Below are positions 7,659 to 15,115 of a DNA stretch of 37,753 bases, piece after piece. The stretch comes from Desulfobacteraceae bacterium. GTDB taxonomy: Bacteria > Desulfobacterota > Desulfobacteria > Desulfobacterales > Desulfosarcinaceae. The stretch is taken from NCBI GenBank assembly GCA_013003715.1, contig JABDIN010000049.1, positions 1-37,753 on the forward strand, read 5' to 3'. Under the pieces are notes generated by a model that was not told where the DNA came from, did not search any database, and saw only the letters and a list, made by a program, of their open reading frames with translations. The translations under genes and the position numbers were made by a program. Within the stretch, counting starts at the first letter, position 1; each line of letters begins with the position of its first letter.

Positions 7659-8959
7659 ACTACGCATATGTAAATATATGGGGCACGTTAGCAGGTGTTG
7701 TCAGATGGGATACTGCACAACAATTGGCAAGTTTCCAGTTTGATAAAAATTTCCTGAATAAAAAGTGGGATATTTCCCCGATAAAAATGCCTGTCAGCAA
7801 TGGCGACCGGATTTACAGCATTCCTGACCTGCTGCCGTCGAAAGATACGGCAGATGATACATTTAAAGGGTTACCCGGCTTACTTGCAGATTCGCTGCCC
7901 GACAAATATGGTAATCAGCTGATTGAAACATGGCTGGCGCAAAATGGCCGTCCGCCCAATAGCATGAACCCGGTTGAAAAACTTTGTTTTATCGGCAGCA
8001 GGGGGATGGGTGCCCTGGAGTTTGAACCTGCCCAGTTGAAAACGGGCAAAAACACATTTTCTGTTGAAATAAAAAGCCTTGTTGATATTGCAAAAAAAAT
8101 ACTCTCGAAAAGAAAGAATCTTGAAATAAGTGTCAGTGCTGATGACAAGCAGGCCTTGAAAGAAATTTTAAGAATCGGGACTTCTGCGGGTGGAGCAAGA
8201 CCCAAGGCAGTGATTGCATTCAATAGAAAAACAAAAGAGGTCAGATCCGGTCAGACCAGAGCGCCCAAGGGATTTGAACATTGGCTGATAAAGCTTGACG
8301 GTGTAAGCGGAGTGCAGTTCGGAGACAGCCATGGCTGGGGACGCGTTGAATACGCGTATTACCTGATGGCAAAAGAATGTGATATTGAGATGACTGAATG
8401 CGAATTGCTGGAAGAAAATGGCAGAGCCCACTTTATGACGAAACGATTCGACCGCCAGGGGAATACTATCAGACACCATATCCAGACGCTTTGTGCGATC
8501 CAACATTTTGACTATAATAATATTTACGGATACAGTTACGAACAGGTATTTCAAACCATGCGCCTGCTACGCCTAAAATATCCGGAAGCCGAACAAATGT
8601 TCCGCAGATTGGTTTTTAATGTTCTATCAACCAATTGTGATGATCACACAAAAAATTTTTCGTTTCGTTTGAAACAGGGTGGAGAATGGAAACTTGCCCC
8701 GGCATATGATGTCTGTTATTCGTATGACCCTCAAAATATGTGGGTAAACCAGCAAACGTTAAGCATAAATGGAAAATACCGAAACATAAGTAAAGAAGAT
8801 TTAATGACGATTGCCAAAGCAAACAACATAAAAAAAGGCGCAAAAATAATTGAGGAAATCAACATAGTGGTAAAAAGCTGGAAAGAGTTTGCACACCAGG
8901 CAAAAGTAAGAAAAAAATTACTCCAGAGCATTCAAAACAATCTGCACATCTTAAAATAA
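7652..8959 (+). CDS. hipA: HipA-family serine/threonine kinase toxin
   Basis: The 435-residue product starts at GTG 7652, with GGAG at 7641-7644. It has the N-terminal HipA subdomain 1 and a Gly-rich ATP loop GTSAGGARPK at 176-185. The catalytic segment NCDDHTKNFSF is at 328-338, with Asp330 as predicted base and Asn335 as metal ligand, and AYDV places the second metal Asp at 353. All key kinase residues are therefore present and the gene looks intact. Known HipA kinases phosphorylate aminoacyl-tRNA synthetases (GltX for E. coli HipA) and cause growth arrest or persistence; the substrate here is unknown. Low GC and AAA-rich codons differ from neighbours such as katG, which suggests horizontal acquisition. 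The last bases run straight into a RAYT end repeat. Confidence 0.93.
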   Translation: MVDYAYVNIWGTLAGVVRWDTAQQLASFQFDKNFLNKKWDISPIKMPVSNGDRIYSIPDLLPSKDTADDTFKGLPGLLADSLPDKYGNQLIETWLAQNGRPPNSMNPVEKLCFIGSRGMGALEFEPAQLKTGKNTFSVEIKSLVDIAKKILSKRKNLEISVSADDKQALKEILRIGTSAGGARPKAVIAFNRKTKEVRSGQTRAPKGFEHWLIKLDGVSGVQFGDSHGWGRVEYAYYLMAKECDIEMTECELLEENGRAHFMTKRFDRQGNTIRHHIQTLCAIQHFDYNNIYGYSYEQVFQTMRLLRLKYPEAEQMFRRLVFNVLSTNCDDHTKNFSFRLKQGGEWKLAPAYDVCYSYDPQNMWVNQQTLSINGKYRNISKEDLMTIAKANNIKKGAKIIEEINIVVKSWKEFAHQAKVRKKLLQSIQNNLHILK

Positions 8960-9105
8960 CGAAGAAAGGGTCAGGTCTACATTTGACCATTAATCGCCGA
9001 TTGTTTAATCTCCATCACCACTCCCCAAAGTCTGCGGCCCTCCTTTACCAATATGATAATATGTTTCTTTGATCCCGGTGATAAAACTGTCGGAATCGAA
9101 TAGTG
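8958..9105 (-). repeat. RAYT right-end repeat, copy B (solo)
   Basis: Homologous to 1362-1507 and 11660-11804, and starting exactly at the hipA stop codon (AACGAAGAAAGGGTCAGGTC). It contains the GGTCA...TGACC inverted pair and the last transposase codons in reverse. No transposase body remains beyond 9105. Confidence 0.75.
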
Positions 9106-9161
9106 GTTTTTTGGGGTTTTTGAATGAAATAAACAGGATAGTCTAATAGCTAATATAAGAT

Positions 9162-9389
9162 ATGGTGTCCATTATCGTGATGAATGGACATTATGGTTAC
9201 AAATTAAAAGAAACAACAGATGAAGATAAGATTTATTTCGAGGACTTACCGGCTCATGCCCATGAAACCATAATCGACTTGATCGTCCCGATAATTAAAA
9301 ACAAGCAACGTGAGCAGGAAGCCGAAAAGCTGGATACACATTCAGGATGTTCGCTATCTTTTATCTTTCAAAAGATGGAGGTCGCTTGA
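9162..9389 (+). CDS. Possible small hypothetical protein
   Basis: A 75-codon open frame begins with ATG 9162 and encodes an acidic, then Lys/Glu-rich peptide (KETTDEDKIYFEDL ... IIKNKQREQEAEK). I recognise no domain. The start overlaps an inverted repeat, TGTCCATT/AATGGACA around 9166-9192, which could mask it. A further scrap at about 9448-9531 reads DDLHELNHHTEIRGLLAQ in another frame and ends at TAA 9529-9531; the two may be parts of a decayed gene. Low confidence that anything is made. Confidence 0.25.
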   Translation: MVSIIVMNGHYGYKLKETTDEDKIYFEDLPAHAHETIIDLIVPIIKNKQREQEAEKLDTHSGCSLSFIFQKMEVA

Positions 9390-9578
9390 CAATATTACAT
9401 CGCAAAATCTACTTGACCTCGCAACCACAGATTATGGCATCTGTAATCTGACCAGGTTGGTGATGATCTCCATGAACTCAATCACCATACGGAGATTCGA
9501 GGTTTATTAGCGCAGTCTTCGGTTTCGTCTTATTTTGCCCAACCCCAAGATATGGTATTTGCCCATAATCTCTAAACT

Positions 9579-10538
9579 TCATATCTCAAAATACCAAATA
9601 TTTTCTTTTGGTTTGAATCTTTTTAACAAACGACCGTCTATTGCAATTAATCCAACAAATATTAATCCCATCCCAACAAAAGCATTCCATCCCAATTGTT
9701 CCCCCAGCACCATGACCCCGAGTAGTATCGCACTGAGAGGGATTAAGAATGTCACCAGCAAGAGATTAGTTGCACCTGCTGTGGCTAACACTCTAAAATA
9801 AATTATGTAAGCCAATGATGTGCTAATTGCAGCGAGTCCAAAGATTGCTATCAATGATGTAGAGCTTGGTGACAAGTTCCATGGTCGTTCAATTAATAAA
9901 GTAAAAGGCGTCATCATTATTGTGGAACCGCACAGCATACCAGTAGCCACGATCAATGGGCTTATACCCTTGAAACGACGACCATATATGGCAGCGAATG
10001 CATATGAAAGGGTCGCTCCCAAAACCGCAATTTGCCCGATCACTTCGACTCCGAACCCGCGAAGCGATTCAATCCCAATCAATACTGCAACACCCAACCA
10101 GCCAATCGCAACGCCTGAAACCCGATTGGTTGTGAGTCGTTCTTCTCTGGTTAAAAAATGTGCGAGGACAACACTAAAAATGGGTGTCGCAGCATTTAAA
10201 ATGCTTGCGATACCGCTTTCTATATGTGTTTGCCCCCATACGATTAAACTAAACGGGATCAAGTTATTCAATGCACCCATAATAATGAATGCCCCCCATA
10301 AACCCGGAGATGATGGCATTTTATCCCCTTTTAAATAAACAACTACCAAGAGGATAATTGATGCGAGGGCTACTCGGCATAATACAATAGATAATGGCGG
10401 CATTTCTTTGACCGCCACTCCTACAAAGAAAAAAGAACCTCCCCATAAAATCGACAAAATCACAATCAGGCTCCATTCTTTTATCCCCATAACCTTATTA
10501 ACCGTTTCAGTTTTTTGTATATTGGCCTCGACCTTCAT
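9579..10538 (-). CDS. EamA-family (DMT superfamily) metabolite exporter
   Basis: The 319-residue protein has about ten hydrophobic helices in two five-helix EamA repeats, with the characteristic ILWGGSFFFVGVAV opening near residue 30 and a second repeat starting near AVLGATLSYAFAAIYGRR. Members export amino acids or other small metabolites; the substrate cannot be assigned. The ATG at 10538 follows a GGGGGAATT Shine-Dalgarno region. It is transcribed divergently from the AraC/Ada-like gene at 10722, and a long hairpin lies between them. The pair may be co-regulated, with the AraC-domain protein as the obvious candidate regulator. Confidence 0.9.
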   Translation of the reverse strand: MKVEANIQKTETVNKVMGIKEWSLIVILSILWGGSFFFVGVAVKEMPPLSIVLCRVALASIILLVVVYLKGDKMPSSPGLWGAFIIMGALNNLIPFSLIVWGQTHIESGIASILNAATPIFSVVLAHFLTREERLTTNRVSGVAIGWLGVAVLIGIESLRGFGVEVIGQIAVLGATLSYAFAAIYGRRFKGISPLIVATGMLCGSTIMMTPFTLLIERPWNLSPSSTSLIAIFGLAAISTSLAYIIYFRVLATAGATNLLLVTFLIPLSAILLGVMVLGEQLGWNAFVGMGLIFVGLIAIDGRLLKRFKPKENIWYFEI

Positions 10539-10627
10539 AATTCCCCCTTATGGACGGTTATAACACTTATTTAAAAAACCGGCATCTCTCTTGTGCTAAA
10601 TAGATAATCATGAATAAAAAGTATCTG

Positions 10628-10668
10628 CCACCCGAATATTGCTGAATTAAAAAGCAAGATTCGGGTGG
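10628..10668. promoter_or_regulatory. Long stem-loop in the divergent eamA/ada intergenic region
   Basis: CCACCCGAAT (10628-10637) pairs with ATTCGGGTGG (10659-10668). After one mismatch the inner arms TTGCT/AGCAA extend it around a nine-base loop, giving 15 paired bases in 41. It lies roughly midway between two divergent starts. It could be an operator for a dimeric regulator, or an attenuator for either transcript; in the plus direction a T-rich segment follows about ten bases later. Confidence 0.55.
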
Positions 10669-10721
10669 TAATCTTTGATTTTTTTCACTAACGTATTGTA
10701 AGATAATATAAGGAGAGGAAA

Positions 10722-11579
10722 ATGGATACTATTGATTATTCTCAACATTCGGATGATTACAGACGCATTGAAAAAGCAATTCAATTCATCGAGGCTAATT
10801 TCCAATCCCAACCGACCCTCGATCAAATTGCGGAAAGTGTCTTCTTGAGTAAATATCATTTTGATAGGCTGTTCAAACGCTGGGCCGGGATAAGTCCAAT
10901 TCAATTCATGCAATTTATGACGCTCGATTATTCAAAACAGAAACTGGCCGAATCAAGAAGTTTACTTGATACATCATTTGATGCTGGCCTTTCCGGTCCC
11001 GGTCGATTGCACGATTTATTTGTTACTTTCGAGGGAATGACGCCAGGAGAATATAAAAAACAAGGGGCAGGATTGGAAATATCTCATGGCTTCACCGACT
11101 CTCCATTTGGTGACTGTCTTATTGCCACCACCGAACGAGGTATTTGTCATCTCGGATTCGTGAAAGAGGACAGTCGATCCGATGTGTTGAATCAGCTTTT
11201 TGAAACATGGCCAGGAGCTTCTTTCAAAGAAAACCCAAAGCCTGTTAGCACGATCGTGAGAAGAATATTTGAAAAAGATCAAACAAAAAATATGCGTCCA
11301 TTCAATCTGCATCTCAAAGGCACGAACTTTCAAATCAATGTATGGAAAGCGTTATTGAGCATACCCGAAGGATGGGTTGTAAGCTACCAGGATATTGCCT
11401 CCTATATCGGACGGCCGAAGGCCATCCGGGCTGTTGCAAACGCCATTGCTATTAACCCTGTCGCTTTTTTAATCCCTTGTCATCGGGTAATTGCAAAGTC
11501 GGGAAAAATTCATCAATATCGTTGGGGTGCTACAAGGAAAAAGGCTCTATTTGGATGGGAAGCAGCAAGATCAGCCTAA
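10722..11579 (+). CDS. AraC-type HTH fused to O6-alkylguanine-DNA alkyltransferase (Ada-like, lacking the N-terminal zinc domain)
   Basis: In this 285-residue product, residues about 12-112 form an AraC DNA-binding domain (IEKAIQFIEANF ... IAESVFLSKYHFDRLFKRWAG). Residues about 120-280 form the alkyltransferase, with the acceptor site Pro252-Cys253-His254-Arg255-Val and the usual YQDIA and RAVANAIAINP segments before it. It removes alkyl groups from O6-guanine by irreversible transfer to Cys253. E. coli Ada also has an N-terminal Cys4 domain that repairs phosphotriesters and switches on transcription; that domain is absent here. How the AraC half is triggered is therefore unclear, though many bacteria carry this two-domain form. 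A good AGGAGAGG site precedes ATG 10722. Confidence 0.92.
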   Translation: MDTIDYSQHSDDYRRIEKAIQFIEANFQSQPTLDQIAESVFLSKYHFDRLFKRWAGISPIQFMQFMTLDYSKQKLAESRSLLDTSFDAGLSGPGRLHDLFVTFEGMTPGEYKKQGAGLEISHGFTDSPFGDCLIATTERGICHLGFVKEDSRSDVLNQLFETWPGASFKENPKPVSTIVRRIFEKDQTKNMRPFNLHLKGTNFQINVWKALLSIPEGWVVSYQDIASYIGRPKAIRAVANAIAINPVAFLIPCHRVIAKSGKIHQYRWGATRKKALFGWEAARSA

Positions 11580-11659
11580 TATCCAACACCATATATTGGG
11601 TGTCTTACCACCAAGAAAAGTTGCAGACTACTGGCATAATTCACTTGCCTTGCACCGTA

Positions 11660-11804
11660 GAAAGAGGTCAGGTCTACATTTGACCATTAATCGCCGATTG
11701 TTTAATCTCCATCACCACTCCCCCAAAGTCTGCGGCCCTCCTTTATCAATGTGATGGTATGTTTCTTTGATCCCGGTGATGAAACTGTCGGAACCGAATA
11801 GTGA
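11660..11804 (-). repeat. RAYT right-end repeat, copy C (joined to its transposase)
   Basis: Homologous to copies A (1362-1507) and B (8958-9105). Here the repeat continues without a break into RAYT coding sequence on the minus strand, which identifies the repeat as the 3' end of that element. The tail carries the same GGTCA...TGACC inverted pair. Confidence 0.8.
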
Positions 11805-12232
11805 CGGCAGGTTCATGTTTGAGAATAGCCGGACGACCTTCTCTGAATCCTCTTCGTGCATAAACGTGACAAAACCATCCAGCCGTCCCTTCTTTTTTGG
11901 CGTCAGCATGGAAAAGACAAACTCTTTATACAGCCAGTTCCATTTGGCAGCATGAGGCAGGCAGCCCTTGTAACTGCTCCGGTCGTAATCTTTCATTTCA
12001 TCGACGATTCCGGATCGGACCGGGTTTTATGGATATGGCGTACAAGTTGCGAAAGATAAGAATCGCCGGACACCAGGATGGATTTGTACCGCCACTGAAT
12101 AAGCGGGCCGTCAAATCCGTGTCTTTTGGTTATCGCGCTGGAGGTATACGCTATTCGAGGTGCTGAACGACGTCCGCGATTCATGGCATGATACCATACG
12201 CCCTGGCATTCGATGCGAAGCGGTCGTGGCAT
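11712..12232 (-). pseudogene. Decayed RAYT transposase (source of the dispersed end repeats)
   Basis: ATG 12232 opens MPRPLRIECQGVWYHAMNRG, the standard start of a Y1-type RAYT. The frame reaches SYLSQLVRHIHK (the IHxNPVRA region, with the usual Tyr of RYIH replaced by His) and stops at 11993. The next frame (stop at 11712) gives DYDRSSYKGCLPHAAKWNWLYK and a normal RAYT C-terminus. The HUH block is deleted between residues about 22 and 50. The gene is therefore inactivated by at least one deletion and one frameshift. It is flanked on its 3' side by copy C of the right-end repeat and on its 5' side by the left-end repeat at 12261-12413. Confidence 0.82.
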
Positions 12233-12260
12233 GAGATCGTTTGGCAACACATCCGGAACT

Positions 12261-12413
12261 ATTAATCCGGCAACTAAATAGGTAAAGTGACGTATCGCTG
12301 ATTCGTGTAATGAGTTTCCGGCGAAACGTACTGGGAAGAAGCCTTCTTGCAGCCACCGCCTCCCATAAACCGGATATACGAGTTTTGCGTATTTATCCAC
12401 CGGAGCAATAATA
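12261..12413 (-). repeat. RAYT left-end / leader repeat, copy attached to the transposase
   Basis: The segment shares blocks with 14228-14381 (CCGGCAA-TAAATAGG, GATTCG, GAGTTTCCGGC, ATAAACCG, and a final CGGAGCAATA). It lies immediately upstream of the RAYT start codon at 12232, so it is best read as the element's 5' end or promoter region. Confidence 0.65.
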
Positions 12414-12880
12414 GTCATAGTCAAAAGTGACCCCCAGTAACAGGATTTGCAAAATAAATAGATAATTTCAATGGTAGCAATCCATGACATCGATACTCAG
12501 TATTGGACAAACCACTACTGATCAGAGTATTTACCAGTGTCTTAAATCAGTCACCCATGGGATCTTTCATGAAATATGATTGTGATTTTAATAACTGAGG
12601 GACTTTTTCCTTTTAACCGGGCTTGTTAGACGAAGCTGTGTGCCAAAATCGCGTCCAAACTAACATCAGCGATTCGTCCCTGGGCTGTCCGTTGTTTTTT
12701 GCATCCACGATAGCCCCCCGAACACTCCCGCACATGGAGGAATTGGATACCACGGGAACCAACGGCAAAGCCCTGGAAGATTAAAAAAATGCTTGGCGAT
12801 AAGAACAACTTTCGTCGCTATCCTGGTGGGATCTTTGCCTGGAAAGGGGCGGATTTTCCCATTGAAAGCGCGGAGTAGAA
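12414..12880. other. Non-coding stretch
   Basis: No supported gene in these 467 bases. Short open frames exist on both strands but have no recognisable content or ribosome sites. It probably represents decayed sequence between the RAYT element and the MITE-like repeat. Confidence 0.5.
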
Positions 12881-13042
12881 GCCATCTCAAAAAAAAGGCT
12901 TTGGTTCAAGATCAAGGCGGAGCTGACTTTCAACCCGCGGGAATACAATCGTATTTCGAGGAGTTGAAAAGAGGCTCGAACCCGCTCACCTTTGGTGGGG
13001 ATCCCCGATATTGGGCCAAAAAAAAACATTTTTGAGATAGCC
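12881..13042. mobile_element. MITE-like element with imperfect terminal inverted repeats
   Basis: The left end AGCCATCTCAAAAAAA and the reverse complement of the right end (GGCTATCTCAAAAAT, from 13028-13042) match at nearly all of about 14 positions, enclosing about 162 bases with no coding content. Inside, CTTTCAAC and GTTGAAAAG near 12928 and 12963 form a secondary inverted repeat. The right end is 26 bases upstream of the next start codon. Confidence 0.6.
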
Positions 13043-13068
13043 GAAAGGCAATCAGGCGGAATTTATTG

Positions 13069-13641
13069 ATGTCAAACTGGTGCTACAATCCCGATCCTCA
13101 GGCTGAGGCGTTAATCACACAGATTAAGAAGTGCGCTGGAAATCTGTATCAAACCCGGCAGCTGCTGTGCACCGAAGCGGTCGTAGTGACCTTGAACAAG
13201 GCTCTTAACGGCGGCCTGAGTGACGCTCAAGCCATTGCTGTTGCGGCGCCGTTCAGCATAGCGCTGGGAGATAGCGGTTGTATATGCGGCGCCTTGAGTG
13301 GAGCTGTTTTAGCGTGCTGCCTGCTTGCAGGAAACGATCAGCCTTACCATTATCGCCGACGCATGCGCAAAAGTGCCCGGCGACTACACGATGCGTTTAA
13401 AACCACCAATGGAGCGACCTGCTGCAGAGTGCTCACTCGAAATAACCGCCATGATCGACAGAACCGCTTCCAGCAGTGTGCGCATTTAACAGCAGGAGCG
13501 GCAGAAATGGCCGCGAGGTTGATTCTATATCAAAGACCTGAGCTTATCCGTTACACCGAAAATGGCTTTCTCCACAAGACGGATACCAAAATCGGTGCCA
13601 TGATGACACGGCTGTTTCGGATTAATCGCCTAAAACTTTAA
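13069..13641 (+). CDS. C_GCAxxG_C_C family (putative redox) protein
   Basis: The 190-residue product contains the family signature: a DSGCICGALSGAVLACCLLAG block in the middle (near residues 69-89), followed by a GATCC pair and a later Cys. Members are small, cysteine-rich proteins thought to be redox- or cofactor-linked; no reaction is established. ATG 13069 follows AGGCGGA (13054-13060). The C-terminal part (RLILYQRPELIRYTENGFL) is helical and basic. The MITE-like element ends just upstream, so its own promoter may have been displaced or supplied by the element. No in-frame TGA that might encode selenocysteine is present. Confidence 0.75.
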   Translation: MSNWCYNPDPQAEALITQIKKCAGNLYQTRQLLCTEAVVVTLNKALNGGLSDAQAIAVAAPFSIALGDSGCICGALSGAVLACCLLAGNDQPYHYRRRMRKSARRLHDAFKTTNGATCCRVLTRNNRHDRQNRFQQCAHLTAGAAEMAARLILYQRPELIRYTENGFLHKTDTKIGAMMTRLFRINRLKL

Positions 13642-13659
13642 AACGGCTACTCCCAATTT

Positions 13660-14154
13660 ATGAAATTTATATACATCAGCAAAAAAGTTGAGACCTGTAT
13701 CGAAGCGCTAAAAAAAAATGATAAGACGGGAACGACTCTGGCCAAAAAAGTAAAATGCATTATTGAGAGTCTGGTTTTGGGAACGGCTCAACACCATGTG
13801 GATAAAATCGGCAGTTTCACCAAATATGGGGAAAACCGAATCCGGAATTGCCGCAAATATGATCTGGGTTGCGGTTATCGGCTGATCACCCTGCAACGTG
13901 GTGAAACTGTTTTTATTCCCTTTTTGGGAACCCACGATGCTTGCCAGCTCTGGCTGGAGAACAACAGTCGTCTGAAGGATTTTAATACTGGTGCAGGAAG
14001 AACGATCCGAGTTGAAGAAAAGAAACCGGCGACAATGATTTCGAAAAAAACCGAGAGGGCAGATATCATTATGGATGTCCCTGATTTATTCAAGAATTTT
14101 TCGGATAAGGATCTGCGCCGTGTTTTCTCGGGGTTGACCCAGGGGACAAAATAG
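13660..14154 (+). CDS. Hypothetical protein, possibly RelE/HigB-like
   Basis: The 164-residue product has a basic N-terminal half and a segment RNCRKYDLGCGYRLITLQRG followed by VFIPFLGTHDACQLWLENN. That strand pattern recalls RelE/ParE-fold mRNA interferases and related orphan proteins, but no catalytic set is certain. The tail after residue 105 is polar with a final amphipathic helix. It starts 18 bases after the C_GCAxxG_C_C gene, so the two may be co-transcribed. No antitoxin-like partner is adjacent. No strong Shine-Dalgarno site precedes ATG 13660. Confidence 0.5.
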   Translation: MKFIYISKKVETCIEALKKNDKTGTTLAKKVKCIIESLVLGTAQHHVDKIGSFTKYGENRIRNCRKYDLGCGYRLITLQRGETVFIPFLGTHDACQLWLENNSRLKDFNTGAGRTIRVEEKKPATMISKKTERADIIMDVPDLFKNFSDKDLRRVFSGLTQGTK

Positions 14155-14227
14155 CAGTCACAACACTCACCAAATCAATTGATCGGCATAAATCAAGGAA
14201 TTCATTTATATCTGCCCGAAGCGAAAT

Positions 14228-14381
14228 ATTAACCCGGCAATTAAATAGGACACAGAAAGTACATGCGATTCGCATAGGGAGTTTCCGGCAATATCCGCTT
14301 GGAATGTTGTTTTCTATAACAAATATTTCTGTATAAACCGAGATAACATCGTTACATATTTAATCGCCGGAGCAATATTAA
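14228..14381 (-). repeat. RAYT left-end repeat, solo copy
   Basis: Homologous to 12261-12413 with small indels (shared blocks CCGGCAA-TAAATAGG, GAGTTTCCGGC, ATAAACCG, CGCCGGAGCAATA), but here no transposase follows. It includes a perfect short palindrome, ATGCGATTCGCAT. It directly abuts the ATPase pseudogene, so insertion here may have removed that gene's 5' part. Confidence 0.65.
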
Positions 14382-14384
14382 GAA

Positions 14385-14860
14385 TCCTTCCATTTTAGCG
14401 GAACAAACACTACAACCGATTGTGGTGATCGATGAGGTTCAAAAATTACCTGGAATCCTGGATGAAGTTTATCGCCTGATCGAAGTGGAAAAGTTAACCT
14501 TCTTATAGACCGGCAGCAGTGCGCGAATACTGAAAAGAGGTGGCGTGAATCTAATTACAGAAAGGGTCTGGTGGGCTGAATTATTTCCGTTGACGTCAGT
14601 AGAGATTCCCGATTTTGATCATTGGCCTATCTTAGCAGGGGCGGATTGCCCGCTATATACCCAAACCATGACTACTTTGAAGAACTCAGTGCTTAAAGCG
14701 CTTTATACCTTAAAGAAGAGATCCTGAACGAAACCTTGACTAAAAAGTTGGCCCACTTTTCAGAATTTTTGGATTTGATTGCCCTCAGCAACGGCGAGAA
14801 ATAAGCTATCAATCCACCGCTATCGATTGCGGGGTCTGGGCCAATTCCATTAAACAAATC
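14385..14860 (+). pseudogene. Decayed AAA-type ATPase with DUF4143 (AAA_14) architecture
   Basis: Pieces of one protein appear in order but in changing frames with stops. They are QPIVVIDEVQKLPGILDEVY (the Walker B region), then a TAG, then TGSSARILKRGGVNLI (sensor region), AELFPLTSVEIPDFD, GLPAIYPNHDYFEELSA, LKEEILNETLTKKLAHFSEF and ALSNGE. This series is typical of ATPases with a C-terminal DUF4143 domain. The N-terminus with Walker A is absent, cut off at the RAYT left-end repeat. No function is likely to remain. Confidence 0.75.
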
Positions 14861-14925
14861 AAAAAACCACAACACCGTCACAGCCTCGCCGAGAGGTAGT
14901 GGAAACCCGGGGATGGATGACATTG

Positions 14926-14963
14926 GGCACACTCAGAATTTTTGTCCCGGGTGTGCCTTTTTT
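14926..14963 (+). terminator. Rho-independent terminator
   Basis: GGCACAC (14926-14932) pairs with GTGTGCC (14951-14957), followed by a run of six T. The loop is long (18 bases). It lies after the ATPase remnant and points away from the peroxide operon on the other strand. Confidence 0.6.
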
Positions 14964-15115
14964 GTTTTCCGCACCGGTCGGATGGACACGGGGCAGCAGT
15001 ATCGAATTCCCCTCCTCCGATATCCTGCGTCCATCTTTCTGGGGCAAATCGTGAACAACCGAACTCCCTTTGATATGCCCCCGAAAGATAGCGTTTTTTT
15101 CCGTCTTAATGGAGA

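Noticed and set aside
9448-9531. Scrap reading DDLHELNHHTEIRGLLAQ...AHNL
   Set aside because: A plausible gene end, but too short and preceded by stops; no family could be assigned. Mentioned under the 9162 entry only.
12793-13035. Plus-strand open frame of 80 codons
   Set aside because: Most of it is the MITE-like element, and low-complexity Lys runs come from the A-rich inverted repeats.
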